64,000 nt of DNA from Bin55 sp964572845 (GTDB lineage Bacteria; Pseudomonadota; Gammaproteobacteria; Pseudomonadales; Azotimanducaceae): the NCBI GenBank assembly GCA_964572845.1, contig CAZNFX010000010.1, positions 62,001 through 126,000 on the forward strand. The letters run 5' to 3'. The notes beneath the pieces are model-generated. The model was not told the DNA's origin, did not search any database, and saw only the letters and a program-made list of their open reading frames with translations. Position numbers and translations under genes: made by a program. Shown piece after piece: positions 26,296 through 35,510 of this stretch (position 1 is the first letter of the stretch; the number at the start of each line of letters is the position of its first letter).

Positions 26296-26853
26296 CTAGC
26301 TGCCTCGTGCTGGTTCAGGTTCATCTTGCACTCCAAGCTGCGAGGTCATCTTTCCAACTAGCCTGCGCGTCTGTTGCACCAAGATACACCCCAGGCAGGC
26401 AACAACTACGACTCCACCAGCCAACACCGACCAACCCAACGTATTGAACCTGATCTCGCTAATAAAGAACAGCGTGAATCCTAGCGTGAGAATTGCTGAC
26501 AGAAAGATCGTTATCCACTGTAGCAACCTATAGTTTCTCCTCTCCGTACCGGACAAGAGTTTCAACGGTTCCTGATGATCATTTTCAAAGAGGTGGTCCA
26601 CGCCTTTGCGACGCAGCTTCACCGAGAACACAATCATGCTAATGCCGCCTGCAGCACCTCCGAGCAACATAGCTCCTCCCCAGAAACCGATTGTCATCCC
26701 ACCTGTTGCGAAGCCAGCGACGACGAATGAAAAGGCCACAATGTGCACACCCGTGACAATTGGCATGAGCCTGAAAACTCGTTTAAAGACATTGTCATCA
26801 ATTGAATTGATAGCGAGCCAAGCACGTCCTTCTTCTTCTGTTTTGGGCACCAT
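26296..26853 (-). CDS. Four-helix membrane protein, tandem paralogue B
   Basis: A 185-residue protein with the same four-helix layout as its downstream paralogue. VPKTEEEGRAWLAINSIDD and FNTLGWSVLAGG correspond to the paralogue's segments, and both carry RRLVGKM/RDLVKKM after the last helix. ATG 26853 is preferred over TTG 26862. The C-terminus is extended by a short acidic tail (DEPEPARGS). Function unknown. Confidence 0.7.
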   Translation of the reverse strand: MVPKTEEEGRAWLAINSIDDNVFKRVFRLMPIVTGVHIVAFSFVVAGFATGGMTIGFWGGAMLLGGAAGGISMIVFSVKLRRKGVDHLFENDHQEPLKLLSGTERRNYRLLQWITIFLSAILTLGFTLFFISEIRFNTLGWSVLAGGVVVVACLGCILVQQTRRLVGKMTSQLGVQDEPEPARGS

Positions 26854-27147
26854 GAACTTCAAGACAACGCTCCCTGAAGGTTATTCTGGGAAAAATCAGC
26901 GATCAAGAATAGCACGTTTGAACCCAATGACATGGCCTCAACAGGCTCCTCTCCAATCCAGCTGCTCTCCATTCCAATCGCCGTCCATATCACAAATTGT
27001 CGATTAAGATTGACGGAATCAGGCTAGACGAACAACGCGACGCGCCTGCAGAATTGTGTTGATCTATCAATAGTGAAAGGCTGACGATTCAAACTTCCTG
27101 ACCACCCATGATCTCTTTGACATAGCGAAGTCAATGCCACGCAAGAA

Positions 27148-27951
27148 ATGAGAAACGTTCTCTCAATCTCGGGTTCGGATAGTTCCGGCGGCGCGGGCAT
27201 GCAGTGCGACATCAAGACTATTGCTGCGTTTGGGCTTAATGCACTATCTGTCATCACCTCCGTAACTGCACAGAACAGCTCAGGTCTTCATGCCAAGGAA
27301 CACACAAGCTCCTTCAGTGTGAAGTCCCAACTTCGAAGCATTCTTGCCGATCTCAGCGTACACGCAATCAAAACCGGCATGATCCCGACTAGGGAGAGTA
27401 TTGAGGCTGTAAGTGATGCACTTGTGACCCATTGTGTCGACAAGCCATACGTTCTCGACCCAGTTCTTGCTACAACATCGGGATCGGCTCTCATGGACGA
27501 AGGTTCATGCCAATTGATGATTGACCGCTTAATTCCCCTTGCAACTGTTGTGACGCCCAATGTCGCAGAAGCCGAACACCTCTCTGGCAGGAAAATCAGT
27601 TCGATTGACGATGCAATTGACGCTGCAGGTACGATTTTGCAGTATGGGTGTCGATTCGTTCTTGTGAAAGGCGGACACATGCCTGATTTGCCGGGATACG
27701 ATGTGCTGGTGGGTCCCTCAGACGCTCAAAACGCTGAGAAAATCGAGAGCGTCGACTTCCAGCCTGAACGAGATGTACATGGAACAGGTTGTGCAATGGC
27801 TTCCGCGATTGCATGTGGTTTGGCGAAGGGCCGAGATGTACGGGAAGCGGTCGTTCAAGCCAAACTGTACGTAACCAGAGCCATTGCAAATGCGCATGAA
27901 CTCGCACGTGATTTTTGGACATTGGATCATCAAGCCAGCCATACAGATTGA
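27148..27951 (+). CDS. thiD: ThiD hydroxymethylpyrimidine/phosphomethylpyrimidine kinase
   Basis: A 267-residue ribokinase-fold enzyme that phosphorylates HMP to HMP-P and then HMP-PP, the pyrimidine half of thiamine. SGSDSSGGAGMQ at the N-terminus binds substrate, VKGGH is the family strand, and HGTGCAMASAIACGLAKG forms the anion hole with the catalytic Asp/Gly region. It is the first of three thiamine genes (6 bp before thiE). No TPP riboswitch is visible upstream of this unit. Confidence 0.95.
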   Translation: MRNVLSISGSDSSGGAGMQCDIKTIAAFGLNALSVITSVTAQNSSGLHAKEHTSSFSVKSQLRSILADLSVHAIKTGMIPTRESIEAVSDALVTHCVDKPYVLDPVLATTSGSALMDEGSCQLMIDRLIPLATVVTPNVAEAEHLSGRKISSIDDAIDAAGTILQYGCRFVLVKGGHMPDLPGYDVLVGPSDAQNAEKIESVDFQPERDVHGTGCAMASAIACGLAKGRDVREAVVQAKLYVTRAIANAHELARDFWTLDHQASHTD

Positions 27952-27957
27952 GTCAGC

Positions 27958-28584
27958 ATGCGTCCTTTGCTTCATGTAATAACCGACGAAACGATTCAGT
28001 CCAAATTCACTCATTGCGAATTGGCACGGCGAATATCTACGAACGGTGCGGACTACGTTCAGTATCGAGAAAAAAGGTCGGTGCCTACTACCGAACTATG
28101 TCGTGTAGCAGAGGAAATGCACGATCTGTGTGGAATGTCAGGCTGCTCGAAGCTCGTAGTGAACGATCGAGTTGATGTTGCTTACGCGGTAGGTGCTGCT
28201 GCCATCCATCTCGGGAAGCTCGATCTCCCGGTGTTCTATGCTCGAGAAATCCTTGGATCTGCCGCATGCATCGGAGCGACGGCAAACTCTCTTGAGGAAG
28301 CTGAGAACGTCTGGTGTGAATCCATTGACTATCTTGGCGTTGGTCCGATCTACGGTACGACTTCAAAGGCAAATCCCGCACCGGTACTAGGCTTGGAGAA
28401 CCTAGCGAGAATTTGTAGGGCGAGTCCCGAACCTGTGATCGCGATCGGCAATATTCAACTTGACAACGTGTCGGAGGTGATAGATGCCGGAGCTGCGGGA
28501 GTGGCAATTCTGTCCGCAGTCGTCTGCTCAGACGATCCGGGCCAACGCACAATGGAATTCGTGCGCGAGCTTGAAAAGTGCTGA
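27958..28584 (+). CDS. thiE: ThiE thiamine-phosphate synthase
   Basis: A 208-residue TIM-barrel enzyme that joins HMP-PP and thiazole phosphate to give thiamine phosphate. YVQYREK (pyrophosphate binding), VNDRVDVA, HLGKLDLP, GATANSLEEA and DYLGVGPIYGTTSK are the standard motifs in order. The usual HLGQxD is HLGKxD here. It overlaps the following ThiE-like gene by 7 nt, so the pair is translationally coupled. Confidence 0.9.
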   Translation: MRPLLHVITDETIQSKFTHCELARRISTNGADYVQYREKRSVPTTELCRVAEEMHDLCGMSGCSKLVVNDRVDVAYAVGAAAIHLGKLDLPVFYAREILGSAACIGATANSLEEAENVWCESIDYLGVGPIYGTTSKANPAPVLGLENLARICRASPEPVIAIGNIQLDNVSEVIDAGAAGVAILSAVVCSDDPGQRTMEFVRELEKC

Positions 28585-29204
28585 CCTGTGAAGACTTGCC
28601 GCGACTCATCGTAGTTGCAGACTACGGGTATTGCGGCGAGAAAGAGACGTGGTTAAGAATCTTGCATCAGATTGCCGAATTCTCTCAAGACAAACGGTTA
28701 GGCGTACAGGTGCGAATCCAGACTAACGAAGAGTTCGAGTATGTATCCCTTGCTCAAGAAGCGCTAGACATCCTGGGCCCAAATTGCCGGACAATTCTCA
28801 ATGGCTCCCCGCTTCAGGCAGATAACCTAGGATATTGGGGAGCCCATCTGCCTCAGCGGCACATCAAAACACTAGAGAGACTATCCACCAAGCTGAGTTT
28901 TCTATCAGCAGCTGTGCACAATCGTTCTGAACTCATTCATGCTCAACGTTTGCCAGTTACCGCGGTCGTTTGCTCTCCCGTCTTCGATCCATCTTGGAAG
29001 GCAACAGCGGGATTTGGCTTGGAAGGTTTGCGCACGCTCTGTGACTCAAGCAGCGTTCCCGTTTTCGCGCTCGGTGGAATCACGCCCACAAACTGTAGCT
29101 CGTGCATGGACAAAGGTGCTCATGGTGTTGCCACGTTGTCCGGTGTGCTAGGTTCATCCAGTCCACGTTCGGCAATTAAGAAATTCTTGAGTGCGTTCAC
29201 ATAG
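28578..29204 (+). CDS. ThiE/TenI-like TIM-barrel protein
   Basis: A 208-residue paralogue of the upstream ThiE with weak similarity. GAHLPQRH, SAAVHNRSEL (a histidine where TenI has its catalytic His), CSPVFDPSWKATAGFGLEGL and ALGGITPTN follow the TenI pattern. The ThiE phosphate motifs YREK and NDR are missing. TenI isomerises the thiazole carboxylate tautomer before ThiE acts, so a thiazole tautomerase is the best reading; a degenerate second ThiE is the alternative. GTG 28578 overlaps thiE. Confidence 0.75.
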   Translation: MLTCEDLPRLIVVADYGYCGEKETWLRILHQIAEFSQDKRLGVQVRIQTNEEFEYVSLAQEALDILGPNCRTILNGSPLQADNLGYWGAHLPQRHIKTLERLSTKLSFLSAAVHNRSELIHAQRLPVTAVVCSPVFDPSWKATAGFGLEGLRTLCDSSSVPVFALGGITPTNCSSCMDKGAHGVATLSGVLGSSSPRSAIKKFLSAFT

Positions 29205-29224
29205 CTATAGGTGCCAATTCTTGC

Positions 29225-29241
29225 GTATGGCAACGCCATAC
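29225..29241. terminator. Hairpin between convergent genes
   Basis: GTATGGC-AAC-GCCATAC forms a 7-bp stem with a 3-base loop directly between the ThiE/TenI-like gene and the convergent nucleoside hydrolase. It could terminate both transcripts, but there is no T-run. Confidence 0.4.
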
Positions 29242-30150
29242 TCAACTAAGTCTTGGACTCTGACAAGACCTGAAGAAGTCCTCAAGGATTGCTTCGCGGT
29301 TGAAGTGTTCCCAGATACCAATGCGCCTAGACGCTTTCGCACTCTCAACCCAATTCACTTCTTCAAGCTTGGGCGCTGAGATCTCCGAGTAGCGTCCCCA
29401 CGAGGGATCTTTGACAACCGCAACGGCAACCACATCAAACAATGGTCGTCGCGACAAATCTACATGTTGGAAAAGAGAAATGCTGTAGTCGCCAAAAGTC
29501 GTGAACACGCCGCCGTGTCGACCCTCGATTGGCGAAACCGTTGGTCCAATCCCTTTCATTCGTCTCTCAATTTCTGTCCCGTCCACGCTTACCGCTGTCG
29601 CCCCGCTAGTCTCGCGATAGCGCACCGTGACGATTTCGAAGTCGACATCCGTGTCTAGCACGAAGTTGACAGCGTCAGGATCAGCCCAAAGGTTGTATTC
29701 GCCAGAATAGGGGTAGTTGCTGCCCAGCCACACCAAGCGAAGTCGGGACGAGATGTCCGGAGCTTTGGCTAGTGCCAAAGCCACATTCGTGAGCTTCCCT
29801 ATGGCAACGAGAACCAGCTTATGTCCACGAACGCTTCTCGCTTGATCCACAATGAAATTCACGCCCGCGTAACCGTCGTGCTCGCTATGTCCAACGGTCG
29901 GCAGGATGTCAGTCATATTCTCTTCTGCGCCTCGGAAAAGCGGGATTTTCCCTAGCACATTACATAGGTGCATGACGCGTCTGGCTTCTCGATATTGTCC
30001 CTCGATGCCATCGCCAAGCGGAGTGTTATTGACGGTTACTCCAACAACATCGAATGTCTCCTGATTGAAGAAGGCGTACGCAAGCGCATGCTGATCATCC
30101 AGTTCGTTGTTGGCATCTGTGTCTATCAACAGAGGAATACGGGAAGTCAA
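29242..30150 (-). CDS. Inosine/uridine-preferring nucleoside hydrolase
   Basis: About 303 residues. LLIDTDANNELDDQHAL gives the DxDxxxxxDD calcium-binding site of this family, which hydrolyses nucleosides to base and ribose. Downstream LWADPDAVNFVLDTD and a C-terminal FDVVAV segment also fit. TTG 30150 (MTSRIPLLIDTD) with AGGAA 8 nt upstream gives a normal N-terminus; an ATG at 30246 would lengthen it by 32 residues but overlaps the divergent gene's start and ribosome site. The usual DTDxGxD is DTDANNE here. It may salvage purine or pyrimidine nucleosides. Confidence 0.88.
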   Translation of the reverse strand: MTSRIPLLIDTDANNELDDQHALAYAFFNQETFDVVGVTVNNTPLGDGIEGQYREARRVMHLCNVLGKIPLFRGAEENMTDILPTVGHSEHDGYAGVNFIVDQARSVRGHKLVLVAIGKLTNVALALAKAPDISSRLRLVWLGSNYPYSGEYNLWADPDAVNFVLDTDVDFEIVTVRYRETSGATAVSVDGTEIERRMKGIGPTVSPIEGRHGGVFTTFGDYSISLFQHVDLSRRPLFDVVAVAVVKDPSWGRYSEISAPKLEEVNWVESAKASRRIGIWEHFNREAILEDFFRSCQSPRLS

Positions 30151-30235
30151 TAGCTGATTCCTAGTTTCTGGAGCCAAAACTGTAGCAGACCCACTGCTTA
30201 CAATGCTTTGCCATGGAGCAGTTAGAGGGAGGCAC

Positions 30236-31882
30236 ATGAACTGCAACGATCGGATCGCAGAGATCCTGAAGCAGGAAGGGATCGAGTGGGTCTCGTGCTA
30301 TCCATCCAATCCACTGATCGAAGCAGTCGCGAAGCAAGGAATTCGCCCGGTCGCTTTTCGCCACGAGCGTGGTGCAGTAATGGCCGCCGACGGCTATTCG
30401 CGAGTGTCCGATCGCAGAAAGTTCGGAACCGTCTTAATGCAGTCGCAGGCAGGGGCAGAGAACTCAGTTGGGGGGCTTGCTCAAGCCAATGCCGACAACG
30501 TGCCGATCCTCGTCCTTCCAGGCGGCAATCCCCTCGGCATGCTTTTTGTCCGACCCAACTTCGTTGCAAGCAGGACGTGGGAAGAGGTCGTGAAGCACGC
30601 CGAGCCGATTACACGTCCCGATCAAACGAACGTGGTGATGCGACGCGCTTTTCATGCACTTCGAACAGGGAGACCCGCACCAGTGGCCGTGGAAATGCCA
30701 GCGGACGTGTGTGTACAGGAAATTCCCAACAATGCAGCGACCTACAGTTCACCGGCTCAAGCTGACTACATGCCCTCTGCCGGTGCGATCAAGGATGCGG
30801 CCGAGAAATTGGCTACGGCCAGCAATCCAATCATCTGGGCGGGTGCAGGAGTCTTGAGCGCTAGGGCTACGCAAGAACTGAAGGAGCTTGCAGAGCTGCT
30901 CGACGTCCCTGTGTTCACCACGATGCCCGGCAAGTCTGCTATTGACGAACGACATCGCTTGTCTGTCGGTGCAGGCGGGTCTACGACCACTGGACCCGCA
31001 CGACATTGGTTGCGCGAGTGCGATGTGATCCTTGCCATAGGTGCTTCTCTGACCTCATCGCCCTATGCTCAGCGAATAGGACCGGACAAATTCGTCATAC
31101 ATTCGGTTATCGACCAAGAGGAAGTCAACAAGGACGTTGCGGCTGATATCGCGCTGGTTGGCGACGCCAAGCTAGTTTTGGACTCCTTAATCGATCAACT
31201 CAAAGGAATGCTTGGCGCAAACGATCGCGACCGTGGCACAGCCCAGCGCATTCAAGACATCAAGAACGAATGGATGGCCAAATGGCATCCCTATCTCACC
31301 AATAACGATGGGCCGCTCTCACCATATCGCGTGATTCACGAGATGAACCAGAATCTCGATGGAGAGAATTCCATAGTCACCCACGACGCGGGCGCTCCAC
31401 GGGACCAAATCGTTCCCTTCTACCAAGCAACGACCCCACACAGCTACATTGGGTGGGGCAAGTCGACTCACTTGGGATTCTCCATCCCACTCATGATCGG
31501 TGCAAAGATGGGCATGCCCGATCGGATGTGCGTGAATCTTATGGGCGACGGCGCATTCGGAATGTCCGGGCTTGACATCGAGACATCGGCGCGGGCGGAG
31601 ATTCCCATCACAACCATAGTGTTGAACAACGGGATCATGGCAACATACCCTGGTGGCTTTCCTACAGCTCGCGAGAAATTTGGCGTCTCTCACATGAAAG
31701 GAGACTATGCAGGTCTCGCGATCGCGATGGGCGCCGAAGGGATTCGAGTAACCGAAGCCAAGGAAATGGCTCCCGCTTTGCAGAGAGCCAAGCTCCTTAA
31801 TGAGGAAGGTAAGACTGTTCTGATTGATGTGCGAACACGTGCGGAAGACTCGAGAGCGCCAGAACGTTTCGCATCGACTTAA
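30236..31882 (+). CDS. Thiamine-pyrophosphate-dependent enzyme (acetolactate synthase-like)
   Basis: A 548-residue enzyme with the three-domain layout of acetolactate synthase, benzoylformate decarboxylase and oxalyl-CoA decarboxylase relatives. The TPP-activating glutamate is in FRHERGAVMAADGYSR; the TPP/Mg motif is GDGAFGMSG followed 24 residues later by NN. ATG 30236 follows GGGAGG. Substrate cannot be read from sequence. It depends on the cofactor made by the thiamine genes on both sides, and is followed by an orphan binding protein, a sensor and an OFA-type transporter, which suggests an organic-acid pathway (inference). Confidence 0.88.
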   Translation: MNCNDRIAEILKQEGIEWVSCYPSNPLIEAVAKQGIRPVAFRHERGAVMAADGYSRVSDRRKFGTVLMQSQAGAENSVGGLAQANADNVPILVLPGGNPLGMLFVRPNFVASRTWEEVVKHAEPITRPDQTNVVMRRAFHALRTGRPAPVAVEMPADVCVQEIPNNAATYSSPAQADYMPSAGAIKDAAEKLATASNPIIWAGAGVLSARATQELKELAELLDVPVFTTMPGKSAIDERHRLSVGAGGSTTTGPARHWLRECDVILAIGASLTSSPYAQRIGPDKFVIHSVIDQEEVNKDVAADIALVGDAKLVLDSLIDQLKGMLGANDRDRGTAQRIQDIKNEWMAKWHPYLTNNDGPLSPYRVIHEMNQNLDGENSIVTHDAGAPRDQIVPFYQATTPHSYIGWGKSTHLGFSIPLMIGAKMGMPDRMCVNLMGDGAFGMSGLDIETSARAEIPITTIVLNNGIMATYPGGFPTAREKFGVSHMKGDYAGLAIAMGAEGIRVTEAKEMAPALQRAKLLNEEGKTVLIDVRTRAEDSRAPERFAST

Positions 31883-32062
31883 CGGGAATCTGTGAATGAG
31901 TGCAAAATATTGCGTGCATCAACTGTCGGCCCAAGAATGGAAGTTCGCGGATACACATATCATTTAGTGAAACATTCGGAAGGGATTGGAGCATTATTGC
32001 GTTCGCGGTGCAATTCGCCATGGATCGCACGGCTACTGGGTTTTAGACTTAAATAGATTGGA

Positions 32063-33355
32063 ATGACATCGAGCAATCGCGCAATAACGGTCTCTAGACG
32101 CAGCTTCGTCAGGTCCGTACTCGCGGGAACGATTGTCACTCCCTTTTTGGGAAGCAAACTACTTGGCCAAGCTTCCCTCGTCGAAGGGGTGAGCGACAGT
32201 CAAATTGTTCTGGGCACTTCTGCTGCCTTTACAGGACCTTCTCGCGGACTCGGCATTGAGCTGTATCGCGGTTCGATGGCGTACTTCTCCCATATAAACC
32301 ATCAAGGCGGGTTGTTTGGACGAGAGATCGTTCTCAAACTCTACGACGACAGCTACCAGCCCGATCCTGCAGTCACCAATACGACTCGCCTCATGGTCGA
32401 TGACGACGTGTTCGCGCTGTTCGGTTATGTGGGAACACCAACTGTTACCCGTGTATTGCCTCTGCTGAAGAAGTTCCAGGATCGAAAGTTCATGCTCATG
32501 TTCCCCTTTACGGGAGCACAACCGCAAAGAGAATTCCCTTATGGCGACTTTGCATTCAATCTCCGAGCTTCGTATCGACAGGAAACAGAAGGGCTTGTCG
32601 ACAACTTCGTGGAAATCGGTCGCGAGCGGATAGGTGTGTTCTACCAGGCAGACGCCTATGGCAGAAGTGGGTGGGAGGGAGTGCGCAATGCGCTTGCCAA
32701 ATATGGGTTGAATATTGTCGGTGAAGCCACCTACAGACGCGGAACGAAATTTACCTCGAATCTTCGAGACCAAGTCGAGATTCTGAAGGCTGCTCAACCA
32801 CAGGCAATCGTCTGCATTGGTGCTTACGCAGCATGCGCAGCTTTTCTGCGCGATGCCATAGATCGAGAACTGCAGGTTCCCATAGCGAACGTGTCGTTCG
32901 TGGGAAGCGAAAATCTGCTCAAGTTGATCGACGACTCGCAAGAGCGCGGCGAGGACTACACCAAGTTTCTCGTCAACTCGCAGGTCGTACCCAGCTATAC
33001 GGACGATAGCCTGCCTGGCGTGGTTGAGTACGATTCGTTCATGGAGCAATATGCTCCCGAGGTTCCAACTGAGTTTGACGACGATCAGTATGCGACGTTC
33101 GACCGGAGCTTCGTAAGCTTGGAAGGATTTCTCAATGCGAAACTCATGACCGAGATTCTTCGTCGTGTCGGATCCAGTCCCACTCGAGCCGATCTGGAGT
33201 CGGCCGTGTTTTCCATCAGCGATTTCGATCTTGGTATTGGGGAGAATGTTTCCTTCAGCGCTGATCGGCGCCAAGGACTCGACAGGGTTTACTACACAGT
33301 AGTTGAAGATGGCGTATTCGTGCCATTGCGAGATTGGAAGGGCTCGTTTTCATAA
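32063..33355 (+). CDS. Tat-exported periplasmic ligand-binding protein
   Basis: A 430-residue protein of the branched-chain amino acid ABC-type binding-protein family (Peripla_BP_6). The N-terminus has SRRSFV, a twin-arginine motif, followed by a hydrophobic segment ending in GQA. The body contains the usual FTGPSRGLG ligand loop, the hinge and the VYYTVVEDGVF end. No permease or ATPase gene is adjacent. The stop overlaps the start of a membrane sensor gene by one base, so it likely feeds a signal rather than a transporter (inference). Confidence 0.9.
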   Translation: MTSSNRAITVSRRSFVRSVLAGTIVTPFLGSKLLGQASLVEGVSDSQIVLGTSAAFTGPSRGLGIELYRGSMAYFSHINHQGGLFGREIVLKLYDDSYQPDPAVTNTTRLMVDDDVFALFGYVGTPTVTRVLPLLKKFQDRKFMLMFPFTGAQPQREFPYGDFAFNLRASYRQETEGLVDNFVEIGRERIGVFYQADAYGRSGWEGVRNALAKYGLNIVGEATYRRGTKFTSNLRDQVEILKAAQPQAIVCIGAYAACAAFLRDAIDRELQVPIANVSFVGSENLLKLIDDSQERGEDYTKFLVNSQVVPSYTDDSLPGVVEYDSFMEQYAPEVPTEFDDDQYATFDRSFVSLEGFLNAKLMTEILRRVGSSPTRADLESAVFSISDFDLGIGENVSFSADRRQGLDRVYYTVVEDGVFVPLRDWKGSFS

Positions 33356-34098
33356 TGAAGATCACCAAACTATTTCAGCGGACCGTATTCGGGATCATTG
33401 CACTATTCGGACTCATCGGCATTTCAACGTCGGTGCTCAGCATCAATGCGGTCGACAGTCACCTGTTCCGGGAGTACGAATCAAATAGCAAGGGAAATGC
33501 CCGGACCATTGCTAACTCAAGCGTCGACATCATTCTCAATCGCGACCTATCCACACTGCAGTCTCTAATCGATCAATTTGTGGGAAATGAAGGCATCAGC
33601 TACATCTACATTACGAACGAAAACGGGGAATTTCTGGCGCACACGTTCGTTCCTGGCATCCCTCAGTCCATCATCGACAGCGACGTCACGAAGACTGACA
33701 CGGTCCAACGTACGATTCGAGGAATGGGGGACTTTGTCGAAGTGGCGAGTCCGATTCTGGCGGGTGTTGCCGGAGCGGTACACATTGGGATGGATCTCAA
33801 GTCGGTATCCATGAAGATCCAAGCCGCCATAGGAGCGCAGGTCTATCTGATTGCCATCGTTTTCTTCATTGGGATATTCGCGGCTATCTGGTTCGTTAAC
33901 TTCGCATCGAAACCGATCGAGATGCTTCAGTCCTACGCGATTGACCTTGCGAAGAACGAACCTGTCGATCAGGAAAAATACAAAAAACTACTGGAACGCA
34001 AGGACGAGGCCGGCGACTTGGCTCGACTGTACCAATACTTCGCGACCGTGTCCGATCCAGACAAGCTTGGCGTGCCGCCAGGTTCTCCAGCCAAATGA
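33355..34098 (+). CDS. Membrane sensor protein without output domain
   Basis: A 247-residue protein with two transmembrane helices (about 8-30 and 163-186) flanking a periplasmic domain with YIYITNENGEFLAH and a later AGAVHIGMDL, as in PAS/Cache-type sensors of histidine kinases. A HAMP-like segment follows helix 2 (SKPIEML), but the protein ends about 60 residues later without kinase, cyclase or methyl-acceptor domain. ATG 33355 overlaps the TAA of the binding-protein gene. It may signal through a partner protein in the membrane. Confidence 0.7.
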   Translation: MKITKLFQRTVFGIIALFGLIGISTSVLSINAVDSHLFREYESNSKGNARTIANSSVDIILNRDLSTLQSLIDQFVGNEGISYIYITNENGEFLAHTFVPGIPQSIIDSDVTKTDTVQRTIRGMGDFVEVASPILAGVAGAVHIGMDLKSVSMKIQAAIGAQVYLIAIVFFIGIFAAIWFVNFASKPIEMLQSYAIDLAKNEPVDQEKYKKLLERKDEAGDLARLYQYFATVSDPDKLGVPPGSPAK

Positions 34099-34112
34099 AG
34101 AGGTAGAGCTGC

Positions 34113-35459
34113 GTGGCTGCTGTGGACACACTGCCTTACCGCATTTCCCGCATAGGGCGTGGCATGCTCTGCATCCTTCTTCATCTGTGCTTCGGCACCG
34201 TCTACGCATGGAGTTTCTTCCAGGTTCTTCTAGTCGATCATCTGGACTGGTCGTTCACTGACACGTCGATCTCCTTTGGGTTGACAATCTTTTCGCTCGG
34301 CTTGTCCGCAGCGTGGGCCGGAATGATGCTTCCCAAATTAGGTCCCCGCAAACTCGCTATCGCAGGCAGTGTTCTTTTCTGCAGCGGCTATTTCATCGCA
34401 AGCTGGGCGCTACACAACGACAACTTGGCGATGTTCCTGTTCGGCTATGGCTTCGTTGGCGGCACGGGTCTCGGTTTTGGCTACGTCGTGCCCGTCGCCA
34501 CGGTTGCCAATTGGTTTCCCGAAAACAAAGGTCTCTCGACTGGATTGGTAGTCATGGGATTCGGCTTGGGAGCGCTGTTCCTCAGCAAGCTGTTGGCGCC
34601 GGCGCTCTTGGTTCACACCGAAGAGAACTTGCCGCAGGTGTTCTTGCTGCTCGGCGTGCTGTTCGCCTGTATTTTGCTACCGTCAAGTCTTTTTGTGACC
34701 AATCCTCCTCGCGTCGAAGCGACCCGCAAGACGCCTCTGGAGCAGGCCAGCGCGGCTGCAACGGACGAAGACCGCCCCGACTACGTTCGCAAGTGCGTGA
34801 GCTCGTACGAGTTCATCATCATGTGGCTCATCTTCTTCTTCAACATTGCGGCTGGAATTTCCGTGATTAGCTTCCAATCGCCTCTGCTTCAGGATGTATG
34901 GAAATTGACCGACGCTACTGTCGAGCCAGAAGTCTTGGCAGTTTACGGCGCAAACCTGATTGCAGTCAGCTCCGTTTGCAACGGTGTTGGTCGTCTGCTG
35001 TGGGGGTTGCTGTCTGACCATATCGGCAGAGTCATGGTCTTCCGAATTCTGCTAGCCAGTCAGACTGTTGTTTTCGGCATACTCATGACCGAACGGGACC
35101 CATGGATTTTCTCTGCGCTCGTCTGCTACATCATGCTGTGTTTCGGCGGCGGATTCGCGACCATGCCCTCGTTTGTCCTCGATGTGTTCGGTCAGAAGAA
35201 GATGTCGACTCTGTATGGGTTGATATTGACGGCCTGGTCCTTCGCAGGAATCATCGGTCCTCTCTACGTCGGATACCTCAAGGACAACTACCCCAATCGC
35301 GTGGTGATCTACTGTTTCTTGATCGGTGTACTGTTTCTCAGTCTCGGCTTCATCTTCTCGATGCTGCTCAGCAATGATCGCATTCGTCTAGGCAAACCAA
35401 CGGTTCAATCCACACTCGAGAGGTTCAATATTCCTCTTCCCAAAGTGCTGAAGCAGTAA
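34113..35459 (+). CDS. MFS transporter, OFA (oxalate/formate antiporter) type
   Basis: A 448-residue protein with twelve predicted helices. GTVYAWSFF in helix 1 and GLGFGYVVPVATVANWFPE with KGLSTGLVVMGFGLGAL are hallmarks of the OFA family, which exchanges oxalate/formate or other carboxylates. GTG 34113 lies 14 bp after the sensor gene with GAGG upstream. With the TPP enzyme, binding protein and sensor it forms a possible carboxylate uptake and conversion unit. Substrate is unknown. Confidence 0.88.
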   Translation: MAAVDTLPYRISRIGRGMLCILLHLCFGTVYAWSFFQVLLVDHLDWSFTDTSISFGLTIFSLGLSAAWAGMMLPKLGPRKLAIAGSVLFCSGYFIASWALHNDNLAMFLFGYGFVGGTGLGFGYVVPVATVANWFPENKGLSTGLVVMGFGLGALFLSKLLAPALLVHTEENLPQVFLLLGVLFACILLPSSLFVTNPPRVEATRKTPLEQASAAATDEDRPDYVRKCVSSYEFIIMWLIFFFNIAAGISVISFQSPLLQDVWKLTDATVEPEVLAVYGANLIAVSSVCNGVGRLLWGLLSDHIGRVMVFRILLASQTVVFGILMTERDPWIFSALVCYIMLCFGGGFATMPSFVLDVFGQKKMSTLYGLILTAWSFAGIIGPLYVGYLKDNYPNRVVIYCFLIGVLFLSLGFIFSMLLSNDRIRLGKPTVQSTLERFNIPLPKVLKQ

Positions 35460-35510
35460 ATCCGTTCGTTCTTGCAGTTCTAGTCGTCCCTCGAGCCCAC
35501 AAGCCAGAAC

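Noticed and set aside
32159..33274. 371-codon minus-strand frame opposite the binding-protein gene
   Set aside because: It is fully antisense to a clear family member and has no recognisable motif.
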